Below are positions 25,580 to 34,673 of a DNA stretch of 64,000 bases, piece by piece. The first letter of the stretch is position 1. Each line of letters starts with the position of its first letter. The DNA is from Leifsonia xyli (GTDB lineage Bacteria; Actinomycetota; Actinomycetes; Actinomycetales; Microbacteriaceae), in contig QFQR01000003.1 in NCBI GenBank assembly GCA_003243275.1, positions 1 through 64,000 of the forward strand, given 5' to 3'. Made by a program: the position numbers and the translations under genes. The notes under the pieces were generated by a model that saw only the letters and a list, made by a program, of their open reading frames with translations, was not told the origin of the DNA and did no database searches.

Positions 25580-25606
25580 AAGGCCCCACCGATGCGGTGG
25601 GGCCTT
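25580..25606 (+). terminator. Terminator after tRNA-Tyr
   Basis: Inverted repeat AAGGCCCCACC / GGTGGGGCCTT, 11-bp arms with a 5-nt loop (GATGC), 19 bp after the tRNA. It is shared by the convergent DsbA-like gene. Confidence 0.85.
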
Positions 25607-25637
25607 CACTCATCGCGGCGGACGCCGCGCCCCGACC

Positions 25638-26312
25638 TCAGTTCTCCGCGAGGGCGTCTTTGAGGGCGCGTTCCAGGTCCTCGAAGGCGTCGAGCTGCAC
25701 CATCTTGTCGTTCACGAAGAAGGTGGGGGTGCCGGTCGCGCCGAGGGCGACCGCTGCGTCGAAGTCCGCCTGCACGCGTGCCGCGACCTCGGGGCTCGCG
25801 ACGTCGGCGTCGTACTTGGCCATGTCGAGGCCGAGCTCCTCCGCGTAGCTGCGGAACAGCGGCGCCTGCGACTCGGTGCCCTTCTCGCCCCACTCCGCCT
25901 GCGTCTCGAACATCCGCGCGAACATCGGTGCGAGCTGGCCCTGCCGCGCGGCCGACTCGACCGCGAGCGCGGCGTTGACCGAGTTGCCGTGCCCCGGCAG
26001 CGGGAAGTAGCGGAAGGCGAAGGTGACCTGGCCGTCGTACTTCTCCCGCAGCTGCTCGACGTAGGGGTAGAAGGCGCCGCACGCCTCGCACTCGAAGTCG
26101 AGGAACTCGACCAGCACGACCTTGCGGTCGGGGGTGTCGTTCAGGATGTAGCTGTCGGCGGCGAGCGCCGAGGGCGGGGTGGCGCCCGGTTCGCGCGAGG
26201 AGGGGCCGGGCGCGGACCGGCTCTGGCTGGTGACGACGATCGCGATCACGATCGCGACGACGGCGACGACGGCGATGCTGACGATCGCCGCGATCTTGGC
26301 GTTCTTGCTCAT
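25638..26312 (-). CDS. DsbA-family thiol-disulfide oxidoreductase
   Basis: A 224-residue membrane-anchored protein with an N-terminal helix (6-29) and a thioredoxin-fold DsbA-like domain. The active site is CEAC in LDFECEACGAFYP; ATGTPTFFVNDK holds the conserved cis-proline. It likely introduces or exchanges disulfides in extracytoplasmic proteins. ATG 26312 is preceded by GAGAAGAG. It belongs to the group often called DsbA family or thioredoxin domain 4. Confidence 0.92.
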   Translation of the reverse strand: MSKNAKIAAIVSIAVVAVVAIVIAIVVTSQSRSAPGPSSREPGATPPSALAADSYILNDTPDRKVVLVEFLDFECEACGAFYPYVEQLREKYDGQVTFAFRYFPLPGHGNSVNAALAVESAARQGQLAPMFARMFETQAEWGEKGTESQAPLFRSYAEELGLDMAKYDADVASPEVAARVQADFDAAVALGATGTPTFFVNDKMVQLDAFEDLERALKDALAEN

Positions 26313-26393
26313 GGCTGTGCTCTTCTCTCTGGGTCGTGGCCGCGCGGTGGGCGGCGGGGGTCGGATGCGGACGGCGTCGGCGCCGTCGCGGCG

Positions 26394-26813
26394 TCACACC
26401 CGGGCGACGGAGAGCAGCGAGAGGGTCGTGCGCCCGGAGAGCACGCGGGCGAAGTCGGAGGCCCGGGGGGTCGCCGGTCTGCCGCGCAGCGGTGCGGGGG
26501 CGACCGTCTCGACCCGCCGACGGATGCCGGCCGCGGCGAGCAACATCAGCACGCAGACGCAGGCGAGCGCGCCGAGCGCGGCACCGGTGTCGGCGGGATG
26601 GCTCGCGAGCTCGGCGACCGCGGCGGCGGCCGCGCCGGCGGCATCCGCGAAGGTGAGCGAGACCGCGGCAGGTGCCGGGGCGGTGCCGCCGGGCAGCTCG
26701 TGGTGGCTCGCGCAGGAGAGCAGCGCGAGGGCGGCGCCGACGACCAGCAGCACGACGAGCATCAGGCGCGGGATGCGGCTGGGCACCGCGCGCATCCGGG
26801 GCTCGATCGTCAT
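26394..26813 (-). CDS. Small two-helix membrane protein, DUF6153-like
   Basis: A 139-residue protein with a hydrophobic segment (about 15-33, LMLVVLLVVGAALALLSC), then SHHELPGG, an Ala-rich stretch, and a second helix (LGALACVCVLMLLAAAG). The HH pair after a first helix and the Cys-rich second helix recall DUF6153 proteins that accompany actinobacterial copper genes. It is transcribed away from copZ and shares the intergenic region with the two CsoR-like operators, so copper control is plausible. The frame is open to 27059 but the sequence before ATG 26813 is antisense to copZ. Confidence 0.6.
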   Translation of the reverse strand: MTIEPRMRAVPSRIPRLMLVVLLVVGAALALLSCASHHELPGGTAPAPAAVSLTFADAAGAAAAAVAELASHPADTGAALGALACVCVLMLLAAAGIRRRVETVAPAPLRGRPATPRASDFARVLSGRTTLSLLSVARV

Positions 26814-26863
26814 CCCGCCATGATCCCAGACCGCGTCTGGCGATCCGCTGAAATTCGTGGGAA

Positions 26864-26914
26864 TACCCCCGAGGGGTAGTGGGTTAGACTCCCTGCAAGT
26901 ACCCCTCAGGGGTA
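26864..26914. promoter_or_regulatory. Two CsoR-like operators and promoter of the copper operon
   Basis: Palindromes TACCCCCGAGGGGTA (26864-26878) and TACCCCTCAGGGGTA (26900-26914) match the TACCC-N-GGGTA form of CsoR operators. Their centres are 36 bp apart; between them lies TTAGACT, a possible -10 element. They precede copZ by 24 bp and lie 51 bp from the divergent DUF6153-like gene. The csoR gene at the end of the cluster supplies the likely repressor, released by Cu(I). Confidence 0.8.
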
Positions 26915-26937
26915 TCCAGAACGTAGAGGAGAAAACC

Positions 26938-27147
26938 ATGGCCACCACCGAGTTCCAGGTCACCGGCATGACGTGCGGACACTGCGAGATGTCGATCCGC
27001 GAAGAGGTGAGCCAGATCGCCGGTGTCGAGGAGATCCAGGTGAGCGCCCAGACCGGCAAGCTCGTCGTGACCTCGGCCGACGCGGTCGACGACGCCCAGG
27101 TGCTCGCGGCCGTCGACGAGGCGGGCTACTCGGCGGTGCGCGTCTGA
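26938..27147 (+). CDS. copZ: Copper chaperone CopZ
   Basis: A 69-residue heavy-metal-associated domain with the Cu(I)-binding GMTCGHC motif (residues 11-17) and the typical beta-alpha-beta pattern. It carries Cu(I) to CopA in the cytosol. ATG 26938 follows AGAGGAG; the open frame upstream to 26857 spans the operator and is not coding. The stop overlaps the next ATG by one base. Confidence 0.95.
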   Translation: MATTEFQVTGMTCGHCEMSIREEVSQIAGVEEIQVSAQTGKLVVTSADAVDDAQVLAAVDEAGYSAVRV

Positions 27148-28091
27148 TGAACGCCGCTGGACGACTCGGGCTGTACGCCGCAGGAGTCGCCGTCGCTTTC
27201 GCCGGTGCGTACGGCATCGCCGGCGCCGTGGTTCCCGAGAGCTGGGTCACCGATTGGAAGGACGGGGGCACGATGCAGGATCACAGTGGGATGGACATGA
27301 GCGGAAACGCCGGCTCCACCACCGACACCGCATTGCCCGGTCTGTCGATCTCCGCCGACGGCTACCTGCTGTCGCCCGTGACGGCGCCCACCGGCGTCGG
27401 CGAGGCCGGAGAGCTCAGCTTCCGCATCCTGGATGCGGCGGGCGAACCGCTCACGGCCTTCGAGACCGCGCACGAGAAGGACCTCCACCTCATCGTGGTG
27501 CGTTCCGACGGCAGCCAGTTCCGCCACGACCACCCCACGCTCGACGCGACGACCGGAACCTGGTCGATCCCGTGGACCTGGGATGAGGCGGGCAGCTACC
27601 GCGTCTACACCGACTTCGTGCCGGATGTGACGGACGGCCCCGACAAGGTCGTGCTCTCCCGTTCGGTCGAGGTCGCGGGTGACGTCACCCCGACCCCCGC
27701 CACCGAGCAGCGCACGAGCGACACCGTCGACGGGTTCGAGGTGACGCTCGACGGCCAGCTGGTCGCCGGGGCCTCGAGCGAGCTCGCGATCTCGGTCAGC
27801 CGGGACGGCGTGCCCGTGACGACGCTCGAGCCCTACCTGGGCGCGTTCGGCCACCTCGTCGCCCTGCGCGAGGGCGACCTCGCCTACCTGCACGTGCATG
27901 CCGAGGGTGACGAGCCGAAGGCCGGCGAGACCGCCGGTCCCGAGGTGCGCTTCGCCGCAACGGCACCCACCGCGGGCCGCTACCTGCTCTACCTGGACTT
28001 CCAGGTGGACGGCCAGGTGCGCACCGCGACCTTCGTCGTCGACGCCGCACAGGGCGCCGCCGACGGCACCAACACATCCGCCGCTCACTGA
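27147..28091 (+). CDS. Exported copper-cluster protein with His-rich beta domains
   Basis: A 314-residue protein with an N-terminal membrane or signal segment (about 6-30) and then MQDHSGMDMSGN, a Met/His metal-binding stretch, followed by two similar beta domains. Conserved His residues occur in AHEKDLHLIVVRSDGSQF, FRHDHPTL, FGHLVALREGDLAYLHVHAEGD. It is found next to CopZ and CopA in related actinobacteria and is often labelled heavy-metal-binding protein. A role in extracytoplasmic copper binding is inferred. ATG 27147 overlaps the copZ stop. Confidence 0.75.
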   Translation: MNAAGRLGLYAAGVAVAFAGAYGIAGAVVPESWVTDWKDGGTMQDHSGMDMSGNAGSTTDTALPGLSISADGYLLSPVTAPTGVGEAGELSFRILDAAGEPLTAFETAHEKDLHLIVVRSDGSQFRHDHPTLDATTGTWSIPWTWDEAGSYRVYTDFVPDVTDGPDKVVLSRSVEVAGDVTPTPATEQRTSDTVDGFEVTLDGQLVAGASSELAISVSRDGVPVTTLEPYLGAFGHLVALREGDLAYLHVHAEGDEPKAGETAGPEVRFAATAPTAGRYLLYLDFQVDGQVRTATFVVDAAQGAADGTNTSAAH

Positions 28092-28117
28092 GCGTCGTCG
28101 AGAGAGTAAGGATTCCG

Positions 28118-30394
28118 ATGAGTACCACCGAAGCGCCCGTCACCGGGAACTCGAGCATCGAGCTCGAGATCGGCGGGATGACCTGCGCCTCCTGCGCGAA
28201 CCGGATCGAGCGCAAGCTGAACAAGATCGACGGTGTCGTGGCAACGGTGAACTACGCCACCGAGAAGGCGAAGGTGACCTTCCCGGCCGGGTACGACCCG
28301 TCGATGCTGGTCACCGAGGTCGAGAAGACCGGCTACACCGCCAAGCTGCCTGCGCCCAAGGGCGTGCAGGCGAGCGGAGGCGGCGACGCCGAGCAGGCCG
28401 ACCCCGAGCTCACCTCGCTGCGCAACCGCCTCATCGTCTCGATCGTGCTGACGGTTCCCGTCGTGCTCATCGCGATGATCCCGGCGCTCCAGTTCAACTA
28501 CTGGCAGTGGGCATCGCTCGCGCTGGCCTCGCCGGTCATCGTGTGGGCGGCGTTCCCGTTCCACAAGGCGGCCTGGAAGAACCTCAAGCAGGGCGCCGCG
28601 ACGATGGACACGCTCATCTCGATGGGCACCTCCGCCGCCTTCCTGTGGTCGCTGTACGCGCTGTTCTTCGGCACGGCGGGCACGCCGGGGATGGTGCACG
28701 AGTTCTCGTTCGTGATCGCCCCGTCCGACGGAGCCTCGAACATCTACCTCGAGGTCGGCTCGGCGGTGACGATGTTCATCCTCGCCGGCCGCTACTTCGA
28801 GAAGCGCTCGAAGCGTCAGGCGGGTGCCGCGCTGCGCGCGCTGCTCGAACTGGGTGCCAAGGAGGTGTCGGTTCTCCGCAACGGGGAAGAGGTGAAGATC
28901 TCGATCGACGACCTCGCGGTCGGTGACGAGTTCATCGTGCGCCCCGGCGAGAAGATCGCCACCGACGGCATCGTCGTCTCCGGCACCTCCGCCGTCGACG
29001 CCTCGATGCTGACCGGTGAGTCGGTGCCCGTCGAGGTCGGTGAGGGCGACGCCGTCACCGGTGCCACCGTCAACGCCGGCGGCCGGCTCGTCGTGCGCGC
29101 CAGCCGGGTCGGCTCCGACACGCAGCTCGCGCAGATGGCGAAGCTCGTCGAGGATGCGCAGACCGGCAAGGCCGAGGTCCAGCGCCTCGCCGACCGCATC
29201 TCGGGCATCTTCGTGCCGATCGTGATCGTGATCGCGGTCGCCGCGCTCGGCGCGTGGCTCGGTGCCGGATTCCCGGTCGCCGCGGCCTTCACCGCCGCCG
29301 TCGCCGTGCTCGTCATCGCCTGCCCCTGCGCCCTGGGCCTCGCCACCCCGACCGCTCTGCTGGTCGGAACGGGGCGGGGTGCCCAGATGGGCATCCTGAT
29401 CAAGGGACCCGAGGTGCTGGAGTCGACCCGCAAGGTGGACACCGTCGTGCTCGACAAGACCGGCACCGTCACGAGCGGCAAGATGACGCTCGTCGACGTG
29501 GTGACCGTCCCTGGCACCGACCGCGAGGAGCTGCTGCGTCTCGCCGGTGCGCTCGAGGACGCCTCCGAGCACCCGATCGCCCAGGCCATCGCGAAGGCGG
29601 CCACCCAGGAGGTCGGCTCGCTGTCGACGCCCGAGGGCTTCGTCAACGTCGAAGGCAAGGGTGTGCAGGGGATCGTCGACGGCCACGCCGTGGTCGTCGG
29701 GCGCGAGTCGCTGCTGGCCGAGTGGGCGCAGAAGCTCCCCGCGGAGCTCGCCGCGCAGAAGGCGCAGGCCGAGAACCAGGGCAAGACCGTCGTCGCGGTC
29801 GGCTGGGACGGAGAGGCGCGCGGCATCCTGGTCGTCGCCGACACCGTGAAGCCGACGAGCGCGGAGGCCATCCGCGAGCTGAAGGCGCTCGGGCTCACCC
29901 CCGTGCTGCTGACCGGTGACAACGAGGCCGTGGCCCGCCAGATCGCCGCCGAGGTGGGGATCGACGAGGTCATCGCCGAGGTGCTCCCGCAGGAGAAGGT
30001 CGACGTCGTCATCCGACTCCAGAAGGAGGGCAAGACGGTCGCGATGGTCGGCGACGGCGTGAACGACGCTCCGGCGCTCGCTCAGGCCGACCTCGGCCTC
30101 GCGATGGGCACCGGCACCGACGTCGCGATCGAGGCATCCGACATCACGCTCGTGCGGGGCGACCTGCGCAGCGCGGTCGACGCGATCCGCCTGTCGCGCA
30201 AGACGCTCGGCACGATCAAGACGAACCTGTTCTGGGCCTTCGCCTACAACACGGCGGCGATCCCGATCGCGGCCCTCGGGATGCTGAACCCCATGCTCGC
30301 GGGCGCGGCGATGGCATTCTCGAGTGTGTTCGTGGTCGGCAACAGCCTGCGGCTGCGCGGCTTCAAGAGCGTCGCCGGCTCGACCGTCAAGTAA
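28118..30394 (+). CDS. copA: Cu(I)-exporting P1B-type ATPase CopA
   Basis: A 758-residue P1B-ATPase. It has one N-terminal metal-binding domain (GMTCASC, residues 20-26), the membrane metal site CPC (402-404) in IACPCALGLATPT, the phosphorylation site DKTGT (446-450), TGES, HP in ASEHPIA, and MVGDGVNDAPAL. The CPC site marks Cu(I) export. It is third in the CsoR-controlled operon. No sign of truncation. Confidence 0.96.
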   Translation: MSTTEAPVTGNSSIELEIGGMTCASCANRIERKLNKIDGVVATVNYATEKAKVTFPAGYDPSMLVTEVEKTGYTAKLPAPKGVQASGGGDAEQADPELTSLRNRLIVSIVLTVPVVLIAMIPALQFNYWQWASLALASPVIVWAAFPFHKAAWKNLKQGAATMDTLISMGTSAAFLWSLYALFFGTAGTPGMVHEFSFVIAPSDGASNIYLEVGSAVTMFILAGRYFEKRSKRQAGAALRALLELGAKEVSVLRNGEEVKISIDDLAVGDEFIVRPGEKIATDGIVVSGTSAVDASMLTGESVPVEVGEGDAVTGATVNAGGRLVVRASRVGSDTQLAQMAKLVEDAQTGKAEVQRLADRISGIFVPIVIVIAVAALGAWLGAGFPVAAAFTAAVAVLVIACPCALGLATPTALLVGTGRGAQMGILIKGPEVLESTRKVDTVVLDKTGTVTSGKMTLVDVVTVPGTDREELLRLAGALEDASEHPIAQAIAKAATQEVGSLSTPEGFVNVEGKGVQGIVDGHAVVVGRESLLAEWAQKLPAELAAQKAQAENQGKTVVAVGWDGEARGILVVADTVKPTSAEAIRELKALGLTPVLLTGDNEAVARQIAAEVGIDEVIAEVLPQEKVDVVIRLQKEGKTVAMVGDGVNDAPALAQADLGLAMGTGTDVAIEASDITLVRGDLRSAVDAIRLSRKTLGTIKTNLFWAFAYNTAAIPIAALGMLNPMLAGAAMAFSSVFVVGNSLRLRGFKSVAGSTVK

Positions 30395-30449
30395 CTCACC
30401 GACATAACTGAACATCGAACAACCACACAGAAAAGAAGGAACAACTCCC

Positions 30450-30710
30450 ATGAGCAGCTGTTGCAGCACCAACAACTCGGCCGAGACCAACCCCGCCGCG
30501 GCGGGTAACGGCGCCCCCAACCTCCTCGCCCCCGCGGCCGACGACGTCACCACCTGCCCCGTCATGGTCGGCAGCACCGTGGTGAAGAGCGTGGCCGAGG
30601 CCCAGGGCCTCTTCCGCGACTTCGAGGGCGAGCGCTACTGGTTCTGCTGCGCCGGATGCGGCCCCGCGTTCGACTCGGACCCGGCCAAGTACGCCGCCAA
30701 CGTCGCCTGA
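30450..30710 (+). CDS. YHS-domain metal-binding protein
   Basis: An 86-residue protein. The N-terminus has a CC pair (MSSCCSTNNS) and the C-terminal half is a YHS domain with TTCPVMVGSTV and FEGERYWFCCAGCGPAF, giving a Cys-rich metal site. Such proteins accompany CopA in many bacteria and may bind Cu(I). AAAGAAGGA precedes ATG 30450. Confidence 0.85.
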   Translation: MSSCCSTNNSAETNPAAAGNGAPNLLAPAADDVTTCPVMVGSTVVKSVAEAQGLFRDFEGERYWFCCAGCGPAFDSDPAKYAANVA

Positions 30711-30723
30711 CGTTCCCCAGACG

Positions 30724-30757
30724 GGTGGTGGTCCGCCTCCAGGAGCGGGCCACCACC
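30724..30757 (+). terminator. Hairpin terminator after the YHS gene
   Basis: 13-bp stem (30724-30736 with 30745-30757, one G-U pair, 8-nt loop) followed by TTCCCCTC. It divides copZ-copA-YHS from the FAD reductase-copB-csoR part, or lowers readthrough into it. Confidence 0.75.
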
Positions 30758-30812
30758 TTCCCCTCTCACCACCCTCATCACCCGTGAAGACTTTCGAACA
30801 ACGGAGCACCCC

Positions 30813-32009
30813 ATGACCGAGCCGCACGCCGTCGTCATCGGCGCCGGAGCAGCCGGAGCGGCTGCCGCGAGCCGACTCGCCGCAGCGGGCCTGCGTGTGA
30901 CGGTCGTCGCGGGCGCCGACGGGCTCCCCTACAACCGCACCCTGGTGAACAAGGGTGTCGCCATCGGGATGCTGCCGCCCGAGCTGATCGCGCAGCCTCC
31001 GCTCGCGGGCGTCGAACTGCTCACCGATACCGCGGTGGCCGTCGACGCGGATGCCCGCCAGGTGCGCCTCGCCTCCGGCGACGTGCTCGGCTTCGACGCC
31101 CTCATCCTCGCGACCGGCAGTGCGCCTCGCGAGCTCGACGGTGCCCTCGTGTCGGATGCCGCCCGCGCGAGCGGCCGCGTCACGACCCTGCACTCGCTCG
31201 CCGACGCGATCCGCGTGCGCGAGCTGCTGACCTCGCCCGCCGAGGTGCTCATCGCCGGTGCCGGCCTCGTGGGCGCCGAGACCGCCACCCTGCTGCGCCG
31301 GGCCGGGCACCGCGTGACGCTCATCGCGCGCGCCGAGGTGCCCGCCGTCTCCGCGTTCGGCGCGGAGATCGCGGCCCGGCTCGCGGACGCCCACCGTGCG
31401 GAGCTCGACGTCGCCTTCGGGCGCGACCTCGCCCGCGTCGACGTCGACGGCGACCGTGTCGCGGCGACGCTCGACGACGGCACCGTGCTGACCGGCGATG
31501 TGCTCATCGTCGCGCTCGGCACCGTTCCCTCGGCGCCGGAGCCCTGGACCGCCGGGGTCGAGGTCGACGAGCGGATGCGCGTCGCGGGCAGCGATGCCGT
31601 GTTCGCCGCCGGCGGCGTGGCGACCCACGAGACCCCGACGCTCGGCAGCTGGCGCATCGACCACTGGGCGGATGCCGGCGCCCAGGGCGAGCACGCGGCG
31701 CTCGCGGTGCTGCACGCACTCGGCCGGGGCGATGCCCCCGGGGCCTATCTGCCGCGCAGCATGCACACCTCCCAGGTGCACGGGCACATGCTCGCCGCGG
31801 TCGGCCTCACGGCCGCGGGGCCGGGAGAGCTCGTCTCCGAGGTGCCCCCCATGGTCGTCCACGTGGATGCCGACGGCGCTCCGATCGGCGTCGCGGGCCT
31901 CGACGCGGTCGGCGAGGTGCTCGGATGGGCACCGCGCTTGCACCTTCCGGCCCAGAACACTCCCGGCGCATCCGCCGCTCCTGCGGCTAGCGTGGGGCAG
32001 GAACAGTAG
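30813..32009 (+). CDS. FAD-dependent NAD(P)-disulfide oxidoreductase family protein
   Basis: A 398-residue flavoprotein of the ferredoxin-reductase/rubredoxin-reductase type. It has an FAD motif AVVIGAGAAGAAAASRLA, DALILATGSAPREL, a NAD(P) motif VLIAGAGLVGAETATLL, and VFAAGGVATHETP near the C-terminus. No CXXC active site is seen, which argues against glutathione-, mercuric- or CoA-disulfide reductase activity. Its place between two copper ATPase genes suggests a role in redox handling of copper, but this is inference. Confidence 0.85.
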   Translation: MTEPHAVVIGAGAAGAAAASRLAAAGLRVTVVAGADGLPYNRTLVNKGVAIGMLPPELIAQPPLAGVELLTDTAVAVDADARQVRLASGDVLGFDALILATGSAPRELDGALVSDAARASGRVTTLHSLADAIRVRELLTSPAEVLIAGAGLVGAETATLLRRAGHRVTLIARAEVPAVSAFGAEIAARLADAHRAELDVAFGRDLARVDVDGDRVAATLDDGTVLTGDVLIVALGTVPSAPEPWTAGVEVDERMRVAGSDAVFAAGGVATHETPTLGSWRIDHWADAGAQGEHAALAVLHALGRGDAPGAYLPRSMHTSQVHGHMLAAVGLTAAGPGELVSEVPPMVVHVDADGAPIGVAGLDAVGEVLGWAPRLHLPAQNTPGASAAPAASVGQEQ

Positions 32010-32025
32010 CGCGAAAGGAACCACC

Positions 32026-34299
32026 ATGACCGACTCGCACGCTCAGCACGGGAAGTCGTCCGCCGCGGCCGGCGACGGTCCGATGGATCACTCGACCATG
32101 GACCACAGCACCATGGACCACTCGAAGATGGACCACAGCACGATGGACCACAGCACGATGGACCACGGTGCGCCCGCCGACACCATGGACCACAGCCAGA
32201 TGGACCACGGCAAGATGGACCACTCGACCATGAACCACGGCGCAGCCGACAGCATGGATCACTCGAAGATGGACCACTCCCAGATGGGTGGCGGTCACGG
32301 TGCGCACGGCGGCGGTCACGGCGACCACGTCGCGAAGTTCCGCAAGCTGTTCTGGATCAACCTCATCATCGCGGTGCCGGTCGTGCTGCTCTCGCCGATG
32401 TTCGCGATGATCATCGGCTACCAGCTCCCCGACATCCCGGGCCTCAGCTGGGTCGCGCCGGTGCTCGCCACGGTCATGTACGTGTGGGGCGGCTCGCCGT
32501 TCCTCACCGGCGCGGTCGGCGAGCTCCGCTCCCGCAAGCCCGGGATGATGCTGCTGATCGCCCTCGCGATCACGGTCGCCTTCCTCGCCTCGTGGGGGGC
32601 GACGCTCGGGCTGCTCGACCACGAGCTCGAGTTCTGGTGGGAGCTCGCGCTGCTGATCGTCATCATGCTGCTCGGCCACTGGATCGAGATGCGCTCCCTC
32701 GCGCAGACCACCTCGGCGCTCGACTCGCTCGCCGCCCTGCTGCCCGACGAGGCCGAGAAGGTCGTGGGCGAGGAGATCGTCAAGGTCGCCCCGTCAGAGC
32801 TGCAGCTCGGCGACGTGGTCGTCGTGCGCCCCGGCGGCAGCGTGCCCGCCGACGGTCGGATCGTCGACGGCCGCGCCTCGATGGACGAGTCGATGGTCAC
32901 GGGCGAGTCCCGCCCGGTCACCCGCGAGGTCGGCGACACCGTCACCGCGGGTACGGTCGCCACCGACTCGGGCCTGCGCGTCGAGATCACCGCCACGGGC
33001 GACGACACGACGCTCGCCGGCATCCAGCGGCTCGTCACCGAGGCGCAGAACTCCACCTCGCGCGCCCAGCTGCTCGCCGACCGGGCCGCAGCCCTGCTGT
33101 TCTGGTTCGCGATCATCGCGGCCGTCATCACCGCGATCGTCTGGACCGCGGTCGGGAGCCCGGATGACGCGGTCGTGCGCGCCATCACGGTGCTCGTGAT
33201 CGCCTGCCCCCACGCGCTCGGCCTCGCGATCCCGCTCGTGGTCTCGATCGCCACCGAACGCGCCGCTCGCGGCGGGGTGCTCGTGAAGGATCGCCTCGCG
33301 CTCGAGAGCATGCGCACCATCAACGCCGTGCTGTTCGACAAGACCGGAACCCTCACCAAGGGCGAGCCGACCGTCACCGGCATCGAGCCGGTCGGCGACC
33401 TCGACGCGGATGAGGTGCTCGCGCTCGCGGCGGCGGCCGAGGGCGACAGCGAGCACCCGCTCGCGAAGGCCATCGTGCGCGCCGCGCAGGAGAAGCAGCT
33501 CGCGCTGCCCAAGGCATCCGGGTTCTCCTCCTCCCCGGCCGTCGGCGTCACCGCGACGATCGACGGTGCCGAGGTGCGCGTGGGCGGACCGAACCTGCTC
33601 ACGGAGCTCGGTGCGGCCGAGGTCGACGCGGCCGATGCCTGGCGGGGCGAGGGCGCGATCATCCTGCACGTCGTGCGCGGCGGCAAGGTGATCGGCGGCC
33701 TCAAGCTCGCCGACGAGATCCGCCCCGAGTCGCGTGAGGCGATCGATGCGCTGCACAAGCTCGGCGTCGAGGTCGTCATGATCACGGGCGACGCGGAGGC
33801 CGTCGCGAACGAGGTCGGCCGCGAGCTCGGCATCGACCGGGTCTTCGCGGGCGTGCGCCCCGAGGACAAGGCCGCGAAGGTCGCCGCGCTCCAGAAGGAG
33901 GGCAAGAAGGTGGCCATGGTCGGCGACGGCGTCAACGACGCCCCCGCCCTCGCCCAGGCCGACGTGGGCATCGCGATCGGGGCCGGAACGGATGTGGCGA
34001 TCGCCTCGGCGGGCGTCATCCTCGCCAGCTCCGACCCGCGTTCCGTGCTCTCGGTCATCGAGCTCTCGCGCGCCGCCTACCGCAAGATGCAGCAGAACCT
34101 CTGGTGGGCTGCCGGCTACAACCTCATCTCGGTGCCGCTCGCCGCGGGCGTGCTGGCACCCGTCGGGTTCGTGCTGCCGATGTCGATCGGCGCGGTCCTG
34201 ATGTCCCTCTCCACGGTCGTCGTCGCGCTGAACGCCCAGCTGCTGCGCCGCATCGACCTCCGCCCCGAGTCGAGCACTCGGGCCGTTCTGAACCGCTAA
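32026..34299 (+). CDS. copB: CopB-type P1B ATPase with Met/Asp/His-rich N-terminus
   Basis: A 757-residue P-type ATPase. The first 100 residues contain twelve M-(D/N)-H-(S/G) units (MDHSTMDHSTMDHSKMDHS and so on), a dense soft-metal-binding tail that replaces the usual CXXC domain, followed by GGGHGAHGGGHGDH. The membrane metal site is CPH (394-396) in IACPHALGLAIP, the phosphorylation site DKTGT (438-442), and TGES and GDGVNDAPAL are intact. CPH marks the CopB class (Cu(I)/Cu(II) or Ag). ATG 32026 follows AAAGGAA; the frame upstream is antisense-like. Confidence 0.93.
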   Translation: MTDSHAQHGKSSAAAGDGPMDHSTMDHSTMDHSKMDHSTMDHSTMDHGAPADTMDHSQMDHGKMDHSTMNHGAADSMDHSKMDHSQMGGGHGAHGGGHGDHVAKFRKLFWINLIIAVPVVLLSPMFAMIIGYQLPDIPGLSWVAPVLATVMYVWGGSPFLTGAVGELRSRKPGMMLLIALAITVAFLASWGATLGLLDHELEFWWELALLIVIMLLGHWIEMRSLAQTTSALDSLAALLPDEAEKVVGEEIVKVAPSELQLGDVVVVRPGGSVPADGRIVDGRASMDESMVTGESRPVTREVGDTVTAGTVATDSGLRVEITATGDDTTLAGIQRLVTEAQNSTSRAQLLADRAAALLFWFAIIAAVITAIVWTAVGSPDDAVVRAITVLVIACPHALGLAIPLVVSIATERAARGGVLVKDRLALESMRTINAVLFDKTGTLTKGEPTVTGIEPVGDLDADEVLALAAAAEGDSEHPLAKAIVRAAQEKQLALPKASGFSSSPAVGVTATIDGAEVRVGGPNLLTELGAAEVDAADAWRGEGAIILHVVRGGKVIGGLKLADEIRPESREAIDALHKLGVEVVMITGDAEAVANEVGRELGIDRVFAGVRPEDKAAKVAALQKEGKKVAMVGDGVNDAPALAQADVGIAIGAGTDVAIASAGVILASSDPRSVLSVIELSRAAYRKMQQNLWWAAGYNLISVPLAAGVLAPVGFVLPMSIGAVLMSLSTVVVALNAQLLRRIDLRPESSTRAVLNR

Positions 34300-34308
34300 G
34301 GAGCCCCC

Positions 34309-34623
34309 GTGTCACTCACGATCGACACCCATCATCAACCGCACGGCTACATCACCGACAAGGACAAGTACCTCAACCGCCTGAAGCGGATCGAGGGGCA
34401 GGCCCGCGGCGTCTCGCGCATGGTCGACGAGGAGCAGTACTGCATCGACATCCTCACCCAGATCAGCGCACTGAAGAGCGCGCTCGACGCGGTCGCAGTG
34501 GGGCTCGTCGACGACCACCTGAAGCACTGCGTGCTGGATGCCGCCCGCATGGGCGACGAGGGTGACGTCGAGGCGAAGATCAAGGAAGCCACCGACGCGA
34601 TCGCCCGCTTCGTGCGCTCCTGA
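34309..34623 (+). CDS. csoR: Copper-sensing repressor CsoR
   Basis: A 104-residue all-helical DUF156/CsoR repressor. The Cu(I) ligands Cys45, His70 and Cys74 have the same spacing (25 and 4) as Cys36/His61/Cys65 of the M. tuberculosis protein. RLKRIEGQARGVSRM is the family signature. It has an extra His-rich N-terminus (THHQPHG). It starts at GTG 34309, 9 nt after copB, and probably controls the two operators at 26864-26914. Confidence 0.95.
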   Translation: MSLTIDTHHQPHGYITDKDKYLNRLKRIEGQARGVSRMVDEEQYCIDILTQISALKSALDAVAVGLVDDHLKHCVLDAARMGDEGDVEAKIKEATDAIARFVRS

Positions 34624-34673
34624 GTCGCACCGCATCCTGGCGGGGACGCTGCGCCGCGCGATAGTATCTACGC

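Noticed and set aside
25299..25613. Minus-strand frame containing VAGEGFEPPNAEQ
   Set aside because: This well-known peptide is the antisense translation of a tRNA gene (here tRNA-Tyr), not a protein.
28085..30577. Minus-strand open frame over copA (830 codons)
   Set aside because: Shadow of copA; the plus-strand frame has all P-type ATPase motifs.
32083..32292. MDHS repeat as a satellite or CRISPR-like array
   Set aside because: The units are in frame, 12-15 bp, contiguous and explained as the metal-binding tail of the ATPase.
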